Positions 8,052 through 17,459 of a stretch of 64,000 nt of DNA are shown piece by piece (the stretch's first letter is position 1; each line of letters begins with the position of its first letter). The notes under the pieces were generated by a model, which was given only the letters and a program-made list of their open reading frames with translations, searched no databases and was not told the origin of the DNA. A program made the position numbers and the translations under genes. The stretch comes from JBGSUZ01 sp964404895 (lineage in GTDB: Bacteria; Bacillota; Clostridia; Peptostreptococcales; Acidaminobacteraceae): contig CAYOLV010000001.1 of NCBI GenBank assembly GCA_964404895.1, positions 1,054,001 to 1,118,000 of the forward strand, in the 5' to 3' direction.

Positions 8052-9278
8052 ATGGAAAAAGCACATGAAAGATTATTAAGATATGTGGTTGTGGACACCC
8101 GTTCTGACGACGAATCTGAAACAGTACCGTCAACGAAAAAACAATTCGTTTTAGCAGAAATGTTAGTGAGCGAGCTTAAAGCTTTAGGCATTGCAGATGC
8201 CCACATGGACGAGAACTGTTATGTGATGGGTACTTTAAAAGGCAATGTGGCAAACGCACCGACTATCGGATTGATTGCTCACGTTGACACATCTCCTGAC
8301 TTTAACGCAGACGCGGTTAAGCCTTTGATTCACAAGAACTACGACGGCAAAGACATCGTTCTTAACGCTGAAAAAGGCATTGTCATGGACACAAAAAACT
8401 TCCCAGAACTTTTAAACTATAAAGGTTTGGATTTGATCACGACTGATGGCACGACTCTTCTTGGTGCAGACGACAAAGCGGGTATTGCTGAAATTATGAC
8501 CGTTATTGAAACCTTGATCAACAACCCTGAAATGCCACACGGCGATATTAAAATCGGCTTTACACCTGACGAAGAAGTGGGCAGAGGTGCAGATTTCTTC
8601 AACGTTGAAAAATTCGGTGCAGACTTTGCCTATACTTTAGATGGCGGCGAAATTGGAGAACTTGAATACGAGAACTTCAACGCGGCATCTTTGAAAGTGA
8701 CCATCAAAGGCAGAAATATTCACCCGGGCAACGCTAAAAACAAAATGATCAATTCACTGCTCATTGCCCACGAATTTGTGACTATGATGCCAGCTTACGA
8801 AACGCCTGCAACTACAGAAGGTTACGAAGGTTTCTATCATTTGACAGATATGTCTGGTGACATTGAAGAAACTAAATTTGCCATGATTATTCGCGACCAC
8901 GACATGGAAAAATTCCAAAACAGAAAAGTCTATGTTACAAAAGTGGCTGACTTCTTAAAAGACAAGTACAACGAAGCAGTTATTGAAATTGAAGTGAAAG
9001 ACTCTTACTACAACATGAAAGAAAAAGTTGAGCCAGTCATTGAAATCGTCAATATTGCTAAAGAAGCAATGGAATTGGTAGGGGTAACACCGCTTGTTAA
9101 AGCTATTAGAGGCGGTACAGATGGATCTAGACTTTCTTACATGGGTCTTCCTTGTCCAAACATCTTCACGGGTGGACACAACTTCCACGGCAGATTTGAA
9201 TACATTCCAATCCAATCTATGGATGCGGCTGTAAAAGTAGTCCTTAAAATGCTTGAACTTCACGCAACAAGAGCATAA
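8052..9278 (+). CDS. pepT: Peptidase T (tripeptide aminopeptidase)
   Basis: This 408-residue cytoplasmic M20 zinc peptidase releases the N-terminal residue of tripeptides. Metal and catalytic landmarks are HVDTSPD, GADDKAGIAE, PDEEVGRGA, the dimerisation lid region, and GGTDGSRLS followed by FTGGHNFHGR. The length matches PepT (about 408 aa). It follows the class IV aminotransferase closely and ends at a good terminator, so the two probably act together in using imported peptides and their amino acids. Confidence 0.95.
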   Translation: MEKAHERLLRYVVVDTRSDDESETVPSTKKQFVLAEMLVSELKALGIADAHMDENCYVMGTLKGNVANAPTIGLIAHVDTSPDFNADAVKPLIHKNYDGKDIVLNAEKGIVMDTKNFPELLNYKGLDLITTDGTTLLGADDKAGIAEIMTVIETLINNPEMPHGDIKIGFTPDEEVGRGADFFNVEKFGADFAYTLDGGEIGELEYENFNAASLKVTIKGRNIHPGNAKNKMINSLLIAHEFVTMMPAYETPATTEGYEGFYHLTDMSGDIEETKFAMIIRDHDMEKFQNRKVYVTKVADFLKDKYNEAVIEIEVKDSYYNMKEKVEPVIEIVNIAKEAMELVGVTPLVKAIRGGTDGSRLSYMGLPCPNIFTGGHNFHGRFEYIPIQSMDAAVKVVLKMLELHATRA

Positions 9279-9301
9279 ACTGAAATTGAATTAAGTGATA
9301 T

Positions 9302-9335
9302 AGAGACGTCTTATGGTAAGGCGTCTCTTTTTGTG
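9302..9335 (+). terminator. Terminator after pepT
   Basis: AGAGACGTCTT pairs with AAGGCGTCTCT (one wobble) and is followed by TTTTT. Confidence 0.85.
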
Positions 9336-9413
9336 GCAGCCCAACTTCAAACGAGGTAGGCTGTGCTCAGCAGTTAAGTGCAACAACGTATTTTCAAGTG
9401 GAGGAGGACGCAT

Positions 9414-10520
9414 ATGGAAAAAAAGTACTGGGTACCTTTTGAAGTAATGGAATCGTTCATGAAAGACGTTTTAATGGCAGTCGGTGTTCCAGAGGAAGAT
9501 GCAAAAGTGTGTGCAGATGTCTTAATCGAATCTGACAAAAGAGGTATTGATTCCCATGGTGTAGGCAGACTTAAACCCATCTATTACGACCGCATCAAAC
9601 TAGGCATACAAGAACCTGTCACTCAGTTTGAAGTGGTCAGAGAAGGTCTTACAACGGCTGTCATAGATGGACACAACGGCATGGGGCATGTGATTGGAAA
9701 AAGAGCCATGCAAATGGCTATCGATAAAGCGAAAATATATGGTATGGGCATGGTAGCGGTGAGAAATTCTACTCACTACGGCATTGCAGGTTATTACGCC
9801 AGCATGGCTGTAAATGCAGGCATGATTGGCATAACTGGCACCAATGCCAGACCTTCCATTGCCCCAACTTTTGGGGTGGAAAATATGCTGGGCACCAATC
9901 CGCTGGTCTTTGGCATGCCTTCTGACGAAGATTTTCCCTTTATTTTAGATTGCGCCACCTCTATTACCCAACGGGGAAAAATAGAAGTGTATGAACGAGA
10001 AGGCAAGGATTTGCCACCGGGCTGGGTCATTGACGATCAAGGCAATACCCGTACCGATACAGTTCAAGTCTTAAAAGATTTGGTCACGGGAAAAGCGGCA
10101 CTGACGCCTCTTGGCGGTATTGGAGAAGAGGGTGGCGGCTACAAAGGTTATGGTTATGCCACTGTGGTGGAAATTCTCTCTGCAGCCCTACAAGGGGGAG
10201 CTTTTATGAAGGGCCTACTTGGCATGGAAAACGGGAAACCTGTACCCTACAAATTGGGTCATTTCTTTATCGCCATCGATGTAGAAGCTTTTATTGGATT
10301 AGAAGAATTCAAGAAAACAACGGGAGATATTTTAAGAGACTTAAGAAACTCTAACCGTGCGCCGGGGTGTGAACGAATTTATACCGCAGGGGAAAAGGAA
10401 CATTTAGCGTGGCTGTATCGAAAAGACAAAGGGGTTCCCGTAGGAGAAGCCCTTCAAAAACAAATGATTCAGTTGAAAGGTGAACTGGGTTTGGAACAAT
10501 ACCACTTTGAATTTGAATAG
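9414..10520 (+). CDS. Ldh_2 family NAD(P)-dependent 2-hydroxyacid oxidoreductase
   Basis: This 368-residue enzyme is of the malate/L-lactate/ureidoglycolate dehydrogenase family (type 2, unrelated to classical LDH). Landmarks are DSHGVGRL near the N-terminus, the catalytic-histidine motif NSTHYGIAGYYA, the GTNPLVFG segment and GGYKGYGYA. The family reduces or oxidises 2-oxo/2-hydroxy acids with NAD(P); the exact substrate is not readable. The start has GGAGGAGG upstream. It stands between two terminators, so it is probably transcribed alone. A potential hairpin (CAGCC/GGCTG) occurs in its leader at about 9338-9363. Confidence 0.88.
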   Translation: MEKKYWVPFEVMESFMKDVLMAVGVPEEDAKVCADVLIESDKRGIDSHGVGRLKPIYYDRIKLGIQEPVTQFEVVREGLTTAVIDGHNGMGHVIGKRAMQMAIDKAKIYGMGMVAVRNSTHYGIAGYYASMAVNAGMIGITGTNARPSIAPTFGVENMLGTNPLVFGMPSDEDFPFILDCATSITQRGKIEVYEREGKDLPPGWVIDDQGNTRTDTVQVLKDLVTGKAALTPLGGIGEEGGGYKGYGYATVVEILSAALQGGAFMKGLLGMENGKPVPYKLGHFFIAIDVEAFIGLEEFKKTTGDILRDLRNSNRAPGCERIYTAGEKEHLAWLYRKDKGVPVGEALQKQMIQLKGELGLEQYHFEFE

Positions 10521-10569
10521 TGGGTTATATTGAACCTGTCCTTCATTCTAATCTAAATCTATATGATGA

Positions 10570-10612
10570 TCAGACCGCCATATAACAAATTTGTTACATG
10601 GCGGTCTTTTGG
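10570..10612 (+). terminator. Terminator after the Ldh_2 gene
   Basis: AGACCGCCAT...ATGGCGGTCT, extended inward by TAACAAA/TTTGTTA, followed by TTTTGG. A very stable stem. Confidence 0.85.
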
Positions 10613-10613
10613 T

Positions 10614-10642
10614 TTGACATTGAAATTTCCAAATGCTAGAAT
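10614..10642 (+). promoter_or_regulatory. Sigma-A type promoter of the ABC-2 exporter operon
   Basis: TTGACA, a 17-base spacer and TAGAAT lie directly after the preceding terminator. The predicted leader is about 80 bases and ends at AAAGGAGG. Confidence 0.8.
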
Positions 10643-10728
10643 GAAACCCTGTCTTATGACAACCTAATTCTATTTGCGTCGATATCTGGTGAACAGTGGC
10701 TGAAAAGAGCCCAAAGGAGGTTTCTCGT

Positions 10729-11733
10729 ATGATCGATGTACAAAATCTTTCAAAGACTTACAAAGTGAGTCGCAGAAGTTCAGGCATGAAAGCTGCCCTA
10801 AAGCAGTTTGTTAAGCCCACTTTTGACGAAGTTCACGCTATTTCCAATCTGAATTTCCACATTGACCCAGGAGAAATTGTTGGGTACATGGGACCAAACG
10901 GTGCAGGGAAATCCACCACCATCAAAGTCATGAGTGGTATTCTCACCCCAGACTCAGGCAAGTGCCTCATCGACGGGCGAACCCCTTGGAAAGAAAGAAA
11001 AAAACACGTTTCTCAAATTGGCGTCGTCTTTGGACAGCGCAGTCAACTGTGGTGGGACACCCCCGTCATAGACTCTTTTGAACTCCTCAAAGAAATTTAC
11101 CACGTTTCCGATCAAGCTTACAAAAAACAGTTTTCCTTATTGACTGAAACCCTTAATCTTGCAGAGCTTCTCAGTACCCCAGTAAGACAATTAAGTCTAG
11201 GTCAGCGCATGCGTTGTGAGGTTGCGGCCTCTCTGATTCACGAACCGCAAATATTATTCCTAGACGAACCTACCATCGGGCTGGACGCCGTTTCTAAACT
11301 GGCCATTCGAGATTTTATTCAAACCATTAACAGAGAGAAAAATGTCACAGTTATTTTGACCACTCACGACACTTCTGACTTAGAAGCTTTGTGCAAAAGG
11401 GTTATGCTCATTGGTAAAGGACAAATTTTGTACGATGGGGACTTTGACGCCCTTAAAAAAACCCATGCACCAGAGCGATACATAGAAGTACAAACAGGTG
11501 TAGATTTTTCTCATGAATTACTGGTGTCTTTACTAAAACACTATCCCAACGAGAGTGTGAAAATTATGTCCACAGGACAGTCAGACTTCTGCTTGCAACT
11601 GAATCCGAACATTGTCAGCGTCAGCAGTTTGATTACTGGTATTGGTCAACACATTGAAATTGCAGACTTGGAAGTGAAGACAGCACCTGTTGACGAAATG
11701 GTTGCCCGTCTTTATAAGGTACACCAGTTATGA
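10729..11733 (+). CDS. ABC-2 type exporter, ATP-binding protein
   Basis: This 334-residue ATPase has Walker A GPNGAGKSTT, the signature LSLGQRMR, Walker B ILFLDEPTIGLD and TTHDTSDLE. An N-terminal extension before the nucleotide domain and a C-terminal tail of about 80 residues match COG4586 ATPases, which always occur with two COG4587/COG3694 permeases, as here. AAAGGAGG sits eight bases before the ATG. The stop overlaps the next start by four bases. Family members export drugs or toxic compounds; the substrate here is unknown. Confidence 0.9.
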   Translation: MIDVQNLSKTYKVSRRSSGMKAALKQFVKPTFDEVHAISNLNFHIDPGEIVGYMGPNGAGKSTTIKVMSGILTPDSGKCLIDGRTPWKERKKHVSQIGVVFGQRSQLWWDTPVIDSFELLKEIYHVSDQAYKKQFSLLTETLNLAELLSTPVRQLSLGQRMRCEVAASLIHEPQILFLDEPTIGLDAVSKLAIRDFIQTINREKNVTVILTTHDTSDLEALCKRVMLIGKGQILYDGDFDALKKTHAPERYIEVQTGVDFSHELLVSLLKHYPNESVKIMSTGQSDFCLQLNPNIVSVSSLITGIGQHIEIADLEVKTAPVDEMVARLYKVHQL

Positions 11734-12533
11734 AGCCCTATTGGAAGTACTTCAAGTTAAATTTGATGACAGGTATGCAGTATCGGATTGCTGCATATGC
11801 TGGAGTGGCCACTCAGTTTTTTTGGGGGTTCATGTACCTCATGATTTACGCCGCTTTTTACATGAATAACAGCAGTGCCACAGATTTTGATTTTAAGTCA
11901 CTTGTCAGTTATCTGTGGCTCCAGCAGTCTTTCTTAGCCCTCATTATGATTTGGTTCAGAGATCAAGAATTGTTTAACTTAATTACAAGTGGAAATTTAG
12001 CATATGAATTATGCCGCCCCCTAGATCTTTATCGATTTTGGTATGCGAAGTTGCTGGCAAAAAGGCTGTCAGCAGCAGTTTTAAGATTTGCCCCAATTTT
12101 AATCGTCGCTTTTTTATTGCCAGAGCCGTTTAAAATGATGCCCCCGCCTTCAGTTGCCAGCGGACTCTTGTTTTTATGTGCTTTGCTGACAGGTGTTTTG
12201 GTTATTGTGGCACTGAGTATGTTTGTCTATTTACTGACCATGAAAACCATGTCAGGGATGGGGTCACTGCTACTCTTTGCCATCATAGGCGACTTTCTCT
12301 CTGGCGGCATTTTGCCAATACCCCTCATGCCTGATGGGGTTAGAAAAGTAGTGGAAATACTGCCTTTTAGATATGTGGCGGATTTTCCCTTTAGGGTCTA
12401 CTCAGGTCATATTCCTGTAGGCGATGCCTTATACGGTATTGGTATCCAATGGTTATGGCTGATCATATTAGTTGCAGCAGGCAGTGCCTGGATGAGATAT
12501 CAGGTCAAACGCGTCTGCATTCAGGGTGGGTGA
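11730..12533 (+). CDS. ABC-2 type exporter permease (COG4587-like)
   Basis: This 267-residue protein has about six transmembrane helices and the family's conserved start (KYFKLNLMTGMQYR) and LAYELCRPLDLYRF loop. It is translated from an ATG that overlaps the ATPase stop codon (ATGA). It would form half of the membrane channel with the next gene product. Confidence 0.87.
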   Translation: MKPYWKYFKLNLMTGMQYRIAAYAGVATQFFWGFMYLMIYAAFYMNNSSATDFDFKSLVSYLWLQQSFLALIMIWFRDQELFNLITSGNLAYELCRPLDLYRFWYAKLLAKRLSAAVLRFAPILIVAFLLPEPFKMMPPPSVASGLLFLCALLTGVLVIVALSMFVYLLTMKTMSGMGSLLLFAIIGDFLSGGILPIPLMPDGVRKVVEILPFRYVADFPFRVYSGHIPVGDALYGIGIQWLWLIILVAAGSAWMRYQVKRVCIQGG

Positions 12534-12537
12534 TGAG

Positions 12538-13317
12538 ATGAGACTTTATATGAAGTATTTAAAAATGTTGTTAAGGGCTGAAATGGCCTATCGAACCTCT
12601 TTCATATTGTTATCCATAGGACAGTTTTTCGTTCCGTTCACTGTATTCATAGGTTTTACCATGTTGTTTGAACGTTTCGGCAGTGTAAAAGGATACAGTT
12701 TTTATGAAATGGCTCTTTGCTACAGCGTGGCTCATTTTGCCTTTGCTTTTTCGGAATGTTTCATTAGAGGCTTTGACGGATTCGCCTCACTCATTCGAGA
12801 GGCTGGGTTTGACCGCCTAATGTTAAGACCCAGAAATCTAGCACTGCAGGTCTTAGGCAGCCGGTTTGAATTTTCAAGAATTGGCAGAATAATTCAAAGC
12901 ATAGTGGTGTTCTTCGTCGCCTTTTCTGGTTTAGAAGTGAGCTGGGCTTGGTGGAAAAGCGTGTTACTTCTGATGATGATTATTGGAGGCAGTGCAGTCT
13001 TTGCAGGCATATTTATTTTGGTGTCAACCATGTGCTTTTGGACGGTTCAAGGTACTGAAATCGCCAATATATTTACCGATGGGGGGAGAGAACTGAGTCA
13101 GTTTCCACTGAATATTTACCAATCGGCCTTCCAAAAATTCTTTACTTTTGTAGTACCTTTTGGGATGGCAACATACTACCCTTTGTTGGTGCTGTTGGAT
13201 CGTTTAGAACCGAAATGGTTTTATGTTGCTTCTCCCATTTATGGGCTATTATTCTTAGTGCCATGTATGATAATATGGTATCAAGGTGTGAAACACTATC
13301 AATCTTGTGGTTCTTAG
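12538..13317 (+). CDS. ABC-2 type exporter permease (COG3694-like)
   Basis: This is the second permease, 259 residues with about six membrane helices and a RLMLRPRNLALQVLGSRFEF-type cytoplasmic loop that parallels the Arg-Pro loop of the first permease. The ATG at 12538 follows the upstream stop by four bases and has GGGTGG eight bases ahead; a GTG at 12526 overlapping the upstream gene would add four residues. Confidence 0.87.
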   Translation: MRLYMKYLKMLLRAEMAYRTSFILLSIGQFFVPFTVFIGFTMLFERFGSVKGYSFYEMALCYSVAHFAFAFSECFIRGFDGFASLIREAGFDRLMLRPRNLALQVLGSRFEFSRIGRIIQSIVVFFVAFSGLEVSWAWWKSVLLLMMIIGGSAVFAGIFILVSTMCFWTVQGTEIANIFTDGGRELSQFPLNIYQSAFQKFFTFVVPFGMATYYPLLVLLDRLEPKWFYVASPIYGLLFLVPCMIIWYQGVKHYQSCGS

Positions 13318-13358
13318 TGATAAGCTCGGCATCTCGAGTTCCTTTTTTAGGAGGGCAT

Positions 13359-13814
13359 ATGATCAAGTGGATATTTCCAAAAGCAATTATGATTGGTATA
13401 TTAATCAACGTCGGTGCATATTTAGGCGTTTGGTTTGTATTTAATTTTGCTATGTTTGGATACAACGTTATATTAAACAGGCTCCATATTGCAGATATTG
13501 GGCTTATCTTTGAATATTTTTATAAAAGTACATTTATTAATTGGGCAATGATTGCTATTTGTTGTGCCTTGCCTATGGGTGGAAATTATCTCAGTGGGCG
13601 GCTTTCAAAAGGGCGAGAATGGGTAAATGGCTCAATAGTCCTGTTGATCAGTATGGTGGCAACCTATTTATTAGGGTGGGACGTCGCCGAAAGTCAAAGG
13701 CTGATGGTCATCATCTTAGCCACGGGTTTTGCTTTTCTGGGCAGTTATTTTGCCTATTGCAGAAATAAGGAAGAGTGGAAAGCTGAAGGAATACGAAGGA
13801 AATCCAATGTATAA
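13359..13814 (+). CDS. Small multi-pass membrane protein, unknown
   Basis: This 151-residue protein starts at an ATG with AGGAGGG upstream; earlier in-frame starts overlap the permease gene and lack a ribosome site. Four hydrophobic segments (about residues 5-30, 58-75, 88-108 and 113-133) alternate with short basic loops, and the C-terminus is basic. I recognise no family. It follows the exporter genes by 41 bases on the same strand without a terminator, so it may belong to that operon. Confidence 0.6.
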   Translation: MIKWIFPKAIMIGILINVGAYLGVWFVFNFAMFGYNVILNRLHIADIGLIFEYFYKSTFINWAMIAICCALPMGGNYLSGRLSKGREWVNGSIVLLISMVATYLLGWDVAESQRLMVIILATGFAFLGSYFAYCRNKEEWKAEGIRRKSNV

Positions 13815-13920
13815 ATATTAATGCATAATGTAAAAAAGTTCTTTACATTAGAATTTGATTCAGTTATTATAGTTATAATTTAATAGAACGTGCAGTGCCG
13901 AAAGCGATCATTTCGGTACA

Positions 13921-14070
13921 TGTATGATACAGAGGATGCGGTTCGCCAAGAGTAACGAAAGTGAAAGGGGCTATCGCCGAAATACGATTTATCGTATTGG
14001 GCTCATGCTGAACAAGTATGAGACTGTCTGCTTAAAGCCCCACTTTAAGCAAGGAGTGCTGTATCATGCA
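13921..14070 (+). promoter_or_regulatory. Lysine riboswitch (L box)
   Basis: The closing stem pairs TGTATGATACAG with CTGTATCATGCA. Inside are the conserved L-box segments AGAGGATGCGG, CCAAGAGTAA, GTGAAAGGGGCT, CGCCGAA, GTCTGCTTAAAGC and GGAGTGCTGT. It lies upstream of lysA and aspartokinase, the classical targets. Lysine binding would favour the terminator that follows. Confidence 0.93.
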
Positions 14071-14105
14071 GGGTAAAAGGATCGAAGTGTGACCTATATA
14101 TTTTT

Positions 14106-14146
14106 GTGCCCATTTCTCTTTTGCCTTGGGCACTTTTTATTTTTTG
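14106..14146 (+). terminator. Riboswitch-controlled terminator
   Basis: GTGCCCA and TGGGCAC pair and are followed by a T-rich run. It lies between the lysine aptamer and lysA, so it is the expression platform for attenuation. Confidence 0.85.
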
Positions 14147-14187
14147 TATATTACAAAAAATACTATAAATGTAAATAGGAGGCAATT

Positions 14188-15486
14188 ATGAAACTGTTAG
14201 GCACTATGGCAATCAATGACCTTGGGCACCTTGAAATTGGCGGATGTGACACTGTTAATTTAGCTTATAAATATGGAACCCCCCTTTATGTCATGGACGG
14301 GAAATGGGTTAAAACTCAATGCGCTTTATTCAAAAATGGTTTTAAAGGACAACATGCAGAAACTGAGGTTATTTATGCCTCTAAAGCATTTCTAAATATA
14401 GCTATGTGCCAACTGATCAAAGAGCAGGGACTTAGCCTAGATGTAGTCAGCGGAGGAGAATTATTTACGGCTATGAAGGCAGATTTTCCAGCCCATAAGA
14501 TCTACTTCCATGGCAACAACAAAACGGTAGAAGAGTTGATTATGGCGCTGAATTACGGCATCCAGCAAATTGTTGTAGATCATGAAATGGAAATTGATAT
14601 GCTGCAATACCTTTGCAGTGAAATGAACAAACATGTAGATGTGTTAATACGAATTAACCCGGGTATAGAAGCACATACCCATGAATATATTCAAACCGCC
14701 AATTTGGATTCTAAATTTGGCATCTCCACAGAAAAAGAAGATTTATGTCAAATCATTTCATCAATTAGAGAGAGCTACTATTTACACTTAAAAGGCTTCC
14801 ATTACCACATTGGCAGCCAAATCACAGAAGTGTCTTCCTTTACAAAAGCTGCAGATGTGATGACTGATTTCTTGTTAAAAGTTAAAACTTTATGTGGGTT
14901 TGAAACGGAAGTGCTCAATATGGGGGGCGGCTTTGGGGTCTATTACTCTGAAGGAGATCAAGCCCCAGACCTCGCAACCTTTTTACCAGAAATGGTAGAG
15001 TCGGTTGAAAAGTTGTGTCAGACCAAAGGGATTAGACTTCCAAAATTGTTAATTGAGCCAGGAAGAGCGATTGTTGCCAATGCAGGAACCACCCTTTATA
15101 AAGTAGGTGCAACCAAATTGACTGCTGGGGGCAAAAATTATGTTTTCGTAGACGGTGGCATGGCAGACAATCCAAGAACGGCTTTATACGATGCCGTTTA
15201 TGAGGCAGCTTTGGCCAATCGAATGGAAGACCCGTCGGATACAACATACACGGTTGCAGGCAAGTGCTGTGAATCTGGGGATATTCTAATCAAGTCGATT
15301 GAATTGCCTAGAGCACAGCGTAATGACTTTTTAGCCATTGCCTCTACGGGTGCTTACAACTATAGTATGGCAAGTCATTATAATCGGTTGAGAAATCCTG
15401 CTGTAGTCTTGGTCGAAAATGGAAACTCGAAAGTGATTGTTAAAAGAGAAACTTATGAAGATCTGATCAAAAATGATTGTCTATAA
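14188..15486 (+). CDS. lysA: Diaminopimelate decarboxylase
   Basis: This 432-residue PLP enzyme converts meso-diaminopimelate to L-lysine, the last step of lysine synthesis. It has the Schiff-base lysine in IYASKAF, the HYHIGSQ motif, NMGGGFGVYY, EPGRAIVANAG and the C-terminal KCCESGD with the catalytic cysteine. The length fits bacterial LysA. TAGGAGG precedes the ATG. It is the first gene behind the lysine riboswitch and is followed within 13 bases by aspartokinase, so lysine should switch off both. Confidence 0.95.
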   Translation: MKLLGTMAINDLGHLEIGGCDTVNLAYKYGTPLYVMDGKWVKTQCALFKNGFKGQHAETEVIYASKAFLNIAMCQLIKEQGLSLDVVSGGELFTAMKADFPAHKIYFHGNNKTVEELIMALNYGIQQIVVDHEMEIDMLQYLCSEMNKHVDVLIRINPGIEAHTHEYIQTANLDSKFGISTEKEDLCQIISSIRESYYLHLKGFHYHIGSQITEVSSFTKAADVMTDFLLKVKTLCGFETEVLNMGGGFGVYYSEGDQAPDLATFLPEMVESVEKLCQTKGIRLPKLLIEPGRAIVANAGTTLYKVGATKLTAGGKNYVFVDGGMADNPRTALYDAVYEAALANRMEDPSDTTYTVAGKCCESGDILIKSIELPRAQRNDFLAIASTGAYNYSMASHYNRLRNPAVVLVENGNSKVIVKRETYEDLIKNDCL

Positions 15487-15499
15487 TGGAGGTGACAAA

Positions 15500-16708
15500 A
15501 TGGCGAAAATCAGTGTACTAAAATTTGGAGGAAGTTCAGTGGCTACCACTGAGCACATACAGGAAATAGCTCAGAAAATTAAAGAGAGAAGAAGTCTTGG
15601 AGAACAACTGGTCGTGGTAGTTTCAGCAATGGGAAAAACCACAAATGAATTGATCAATTTAGCTAAAAATGTCACCTCTGACCCAACGGATCGAGAAATG
15701 GATTTGTTAATGGCGACAGGAGAACAGGTGAGTATTTCTCTGCTGAGCATGGCCTTGAATGCAGAAGACTGTCCGGCGATAGCCCTGACGGGGTTTCAAG
15801 CAGGTATAAAGACGGATACCGTTCATACTAAAGCGAGAATAGAACACGTAGACAAAGATATGATTTTAAATCATTTAAATGATGGCAAAGTGGTCATCGT
15901 AGCAGGTTTCCAAGGGATGACAGAGTCTGGGGAAATCACCACGCTGGGCAGAGGCGGTTCAGATACAACAGCCGTTTCCATTGCAGCTGTTCTAGGTTGT
16001 CAATGCGAAATTTATACCGACGTAGACGGGGTTTATACCATTGATCCAAGGGCGTATCCATCGGCTAAAAAATTAAATGAAATCAGTTATGAAGAAATGC
16101 TGGAGATGGCAAGCCGTGGGGCAAAAGTACTGGAAACCCGTTCGGTAGAGATGGCAAGCAAGTTTAAAGTTCCTATTTTAGTAGCGCTGAATACCATGAC
16201 TATTGAAGGCACTTGGATTAAAGAGAGGGATGAGCAGATGGAAAAGAAAGCGGTAACAGGCGTATCTATAGATGATAATTGTTTAATGGTAACAGTGAAC
16301 ACCATTCCTTACAGAACGAAACACATCGCACAAATTTTCTCGGCAATGGCGAAGGAACATATTAACATCGATATGATCAGCCAAACAGCGCCGCATAACA
16401 GTTTTGTAAATATCAGTTTTACTTCAAAAAAGGAAGATCGCAAGCGGGTCGTAGAAGTACTCGGTAATCTTTCTGAACATTTTCCAAGCATGGAATACGG
16501 TTTTGATGACACCGTGGTAAAGCTGTCGGTCGTAGGGCTTGGCATGGTCAGTCAAACAGGTGTCGCGGCACAATTGTTTGAATTGTTCTGTGAGCACGAT
16601 GTAGATTTTTATCAGGTAACCACCTCAGAGATCAGTATTTCTTATACCATCGCAGAAAAAGATTGTGAACAAATGGTCTCTGCCATTGCCACAGCCTTTG
16701 ATTTGTAA
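15500..16708 (+). CDS. lysC: Aspartokinase
   Basis: This 402-residue enzyme phosphorylates aspartate, the first step towards lysine, threonine and methionine. The start motif KFGGSSVA, the GRGGSDTTAV nucleotide loop and YTDVDGVYTIDPR are clear; the C-terminal third holds two ACT domains for allosteric control. The ATG at 15500 has TGGAGGTG upstream; a start at 15473 would overlap lysA. Being under the lysine riboswitch with lysA, it is most likely the lysine-responsive isozyme. Confidence 0.93.
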   Translation: MAKISVLKFGGSSVATTEHIQEIAQKIKERRSLGEQLVVVVSAMGKTTNELINLAKNVTSDPTDREMDLLMATGEQVSISLLSMALNAEDCPAIALTGFQAGIKTDTVHTKARIEHVDKDMILNHLNDGKVVIVAGFQGMTESGEITTLGRGGSDTTAVSIAAVLGCQCEIYTDVDGVYTIDPRAYPSAKKLNEISYEEMLEMASRGAKVLETRSVEMASKFKVPILVALNTMTIEGTWIKERDEQMEKKAVTGVSIDDNCLMVTVNTIPYRTKHIAQIFSAMAKEHINIDMISQTAPHNSFVNISFTSKKEDRKRVVEVLGNLSEHFPSMEYGFDDTVVKLSVVGLGMVSQTGVAAQLFELFCEHDVDFYQVTTSEISISYTIAEKDCEQMVSAIATAFDL

Positions 16709-16730
16709 TTGAAATATTTTGATCACATAA

Positions 16731-16797
16731 CCTTCACATTGAGAGTCTATGATTGACTTATCCCCCCAAGGATAAACAAACATTTAATATGTGAAGG
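16731..16797 (+). repeat. Inverted repeat that pairs with the ribosome site
   Basis: CCTTCACAT (16731-16739) is the exact complement of ATGTGAAGG (16789-16797), which contains the Shine-Dalgarno sequence of the 16808 gene. A small hairpin TTATCC...GGATAA lies in the loop. The arrangement could hide the ribosome site. Confidence 0.45.
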
Positions 16798-16807
16798 AGA
16801 TGTCAAC

Positions 16808-17425
16808 ATGAATAAGAAAATGAAATTAGGATTAACAATGGTAACAGCAGGTGCATTGGTCTTTTCATCTGTAGCAGCATTTGCAGATACGTCGGCTCTT
16901 GGAAAAGGAACGGGCGGCATTCTGGATCTTATGTTAAAAGATGGTGTTGTGACGCAAGCGCAGATTGACACTTATCAGGCAAAAGCAGAAGCTAATCATT
17001 TGGAAACCTTAAAAGCAAACATTCAAGCGCTGGTTACTAACGGTACATTGACCCAAGCTAAAGCGGATGCAGTGTATCAGGCGGTATTAACAGATCAAGC
17101 GACTCGTAAAGCAGAACACGATCAAATGGCTTTTTTAACTAAGGAAGAAATGGATGCTAAAAAAGCGGAAATGGAAGCAGCAAGAACTGCAGAAAAAGCT
17201 GCAGGAACTACTGCTGGAATACAAGTGGCTAAAAAAGCCAGCGCAGTATCTGCACTTGTGGATAGCGGTACACTGACAACTGCTGAATATGATGCCGTCG
17301 AGAAAGTTGTTGGCGGCGGACACGGTGGCCCTGGCGATATGAGAGGTGGCAAAGGAATGAGAGGCGAAAAACCTGGAACTTCTACCACACCTGCAAATAC
17401 TACGGGTACAACTACAGGGCAATAG
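16808..17425 (+). CDS. Secreted small helical repeat protein
   Basis: This 205-residue protein has a clear signal peptide cleaved after AFA (residue about 26). The mature part contains three degenerate repeats at residues 38-57, 72-93 and 147-167, each of the form L(M/V)xxGxLTxAxxDAV, separated by Ala/Lys/Glu-rich helix. It ends in a Gly-rich stretch (169-190) and a Thr-rich tail. I do not recognise a named family; the repeats recall small helical DUF2680-type secreted proteins. GAAGGAG precedes the ATG. It lies directly upstream of a two-component system and could be its target or ligand. Confidence 0.75.
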   Translation: MNKKMKLGLTMVTAGALVFSSVAAFADTSALGKGTGGILDLMLKDGVVTQAQIDTYQAKAEANHLETLKANIQALVTNGTLTQAKADAVYQAVLTDQATRKAEHDQMAFLTKEEMDAKKAEMEAARTAEKAAGTTAGIQVAKKASAVSALVDSGTLTTAEYDAVEKVVGGGHGGPGDMRGGKGMRGEKPGTSTTPANTTGTTTGQ

Positions 17426-17459
17426 ATAATTACAACTAATGATGATACAATAAACAGTG

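Noticed and set aside
14101..14150. Second aptamer-like hairpin before lysA
   Set aside because: It is the terminator of the lysine riboswitch, not a separate element.
16808..17425. Possible S-layer or adhesin
   Set aside because: Too short and no SLH or sortase signal; only a signal peptide and helical repeats are supported.
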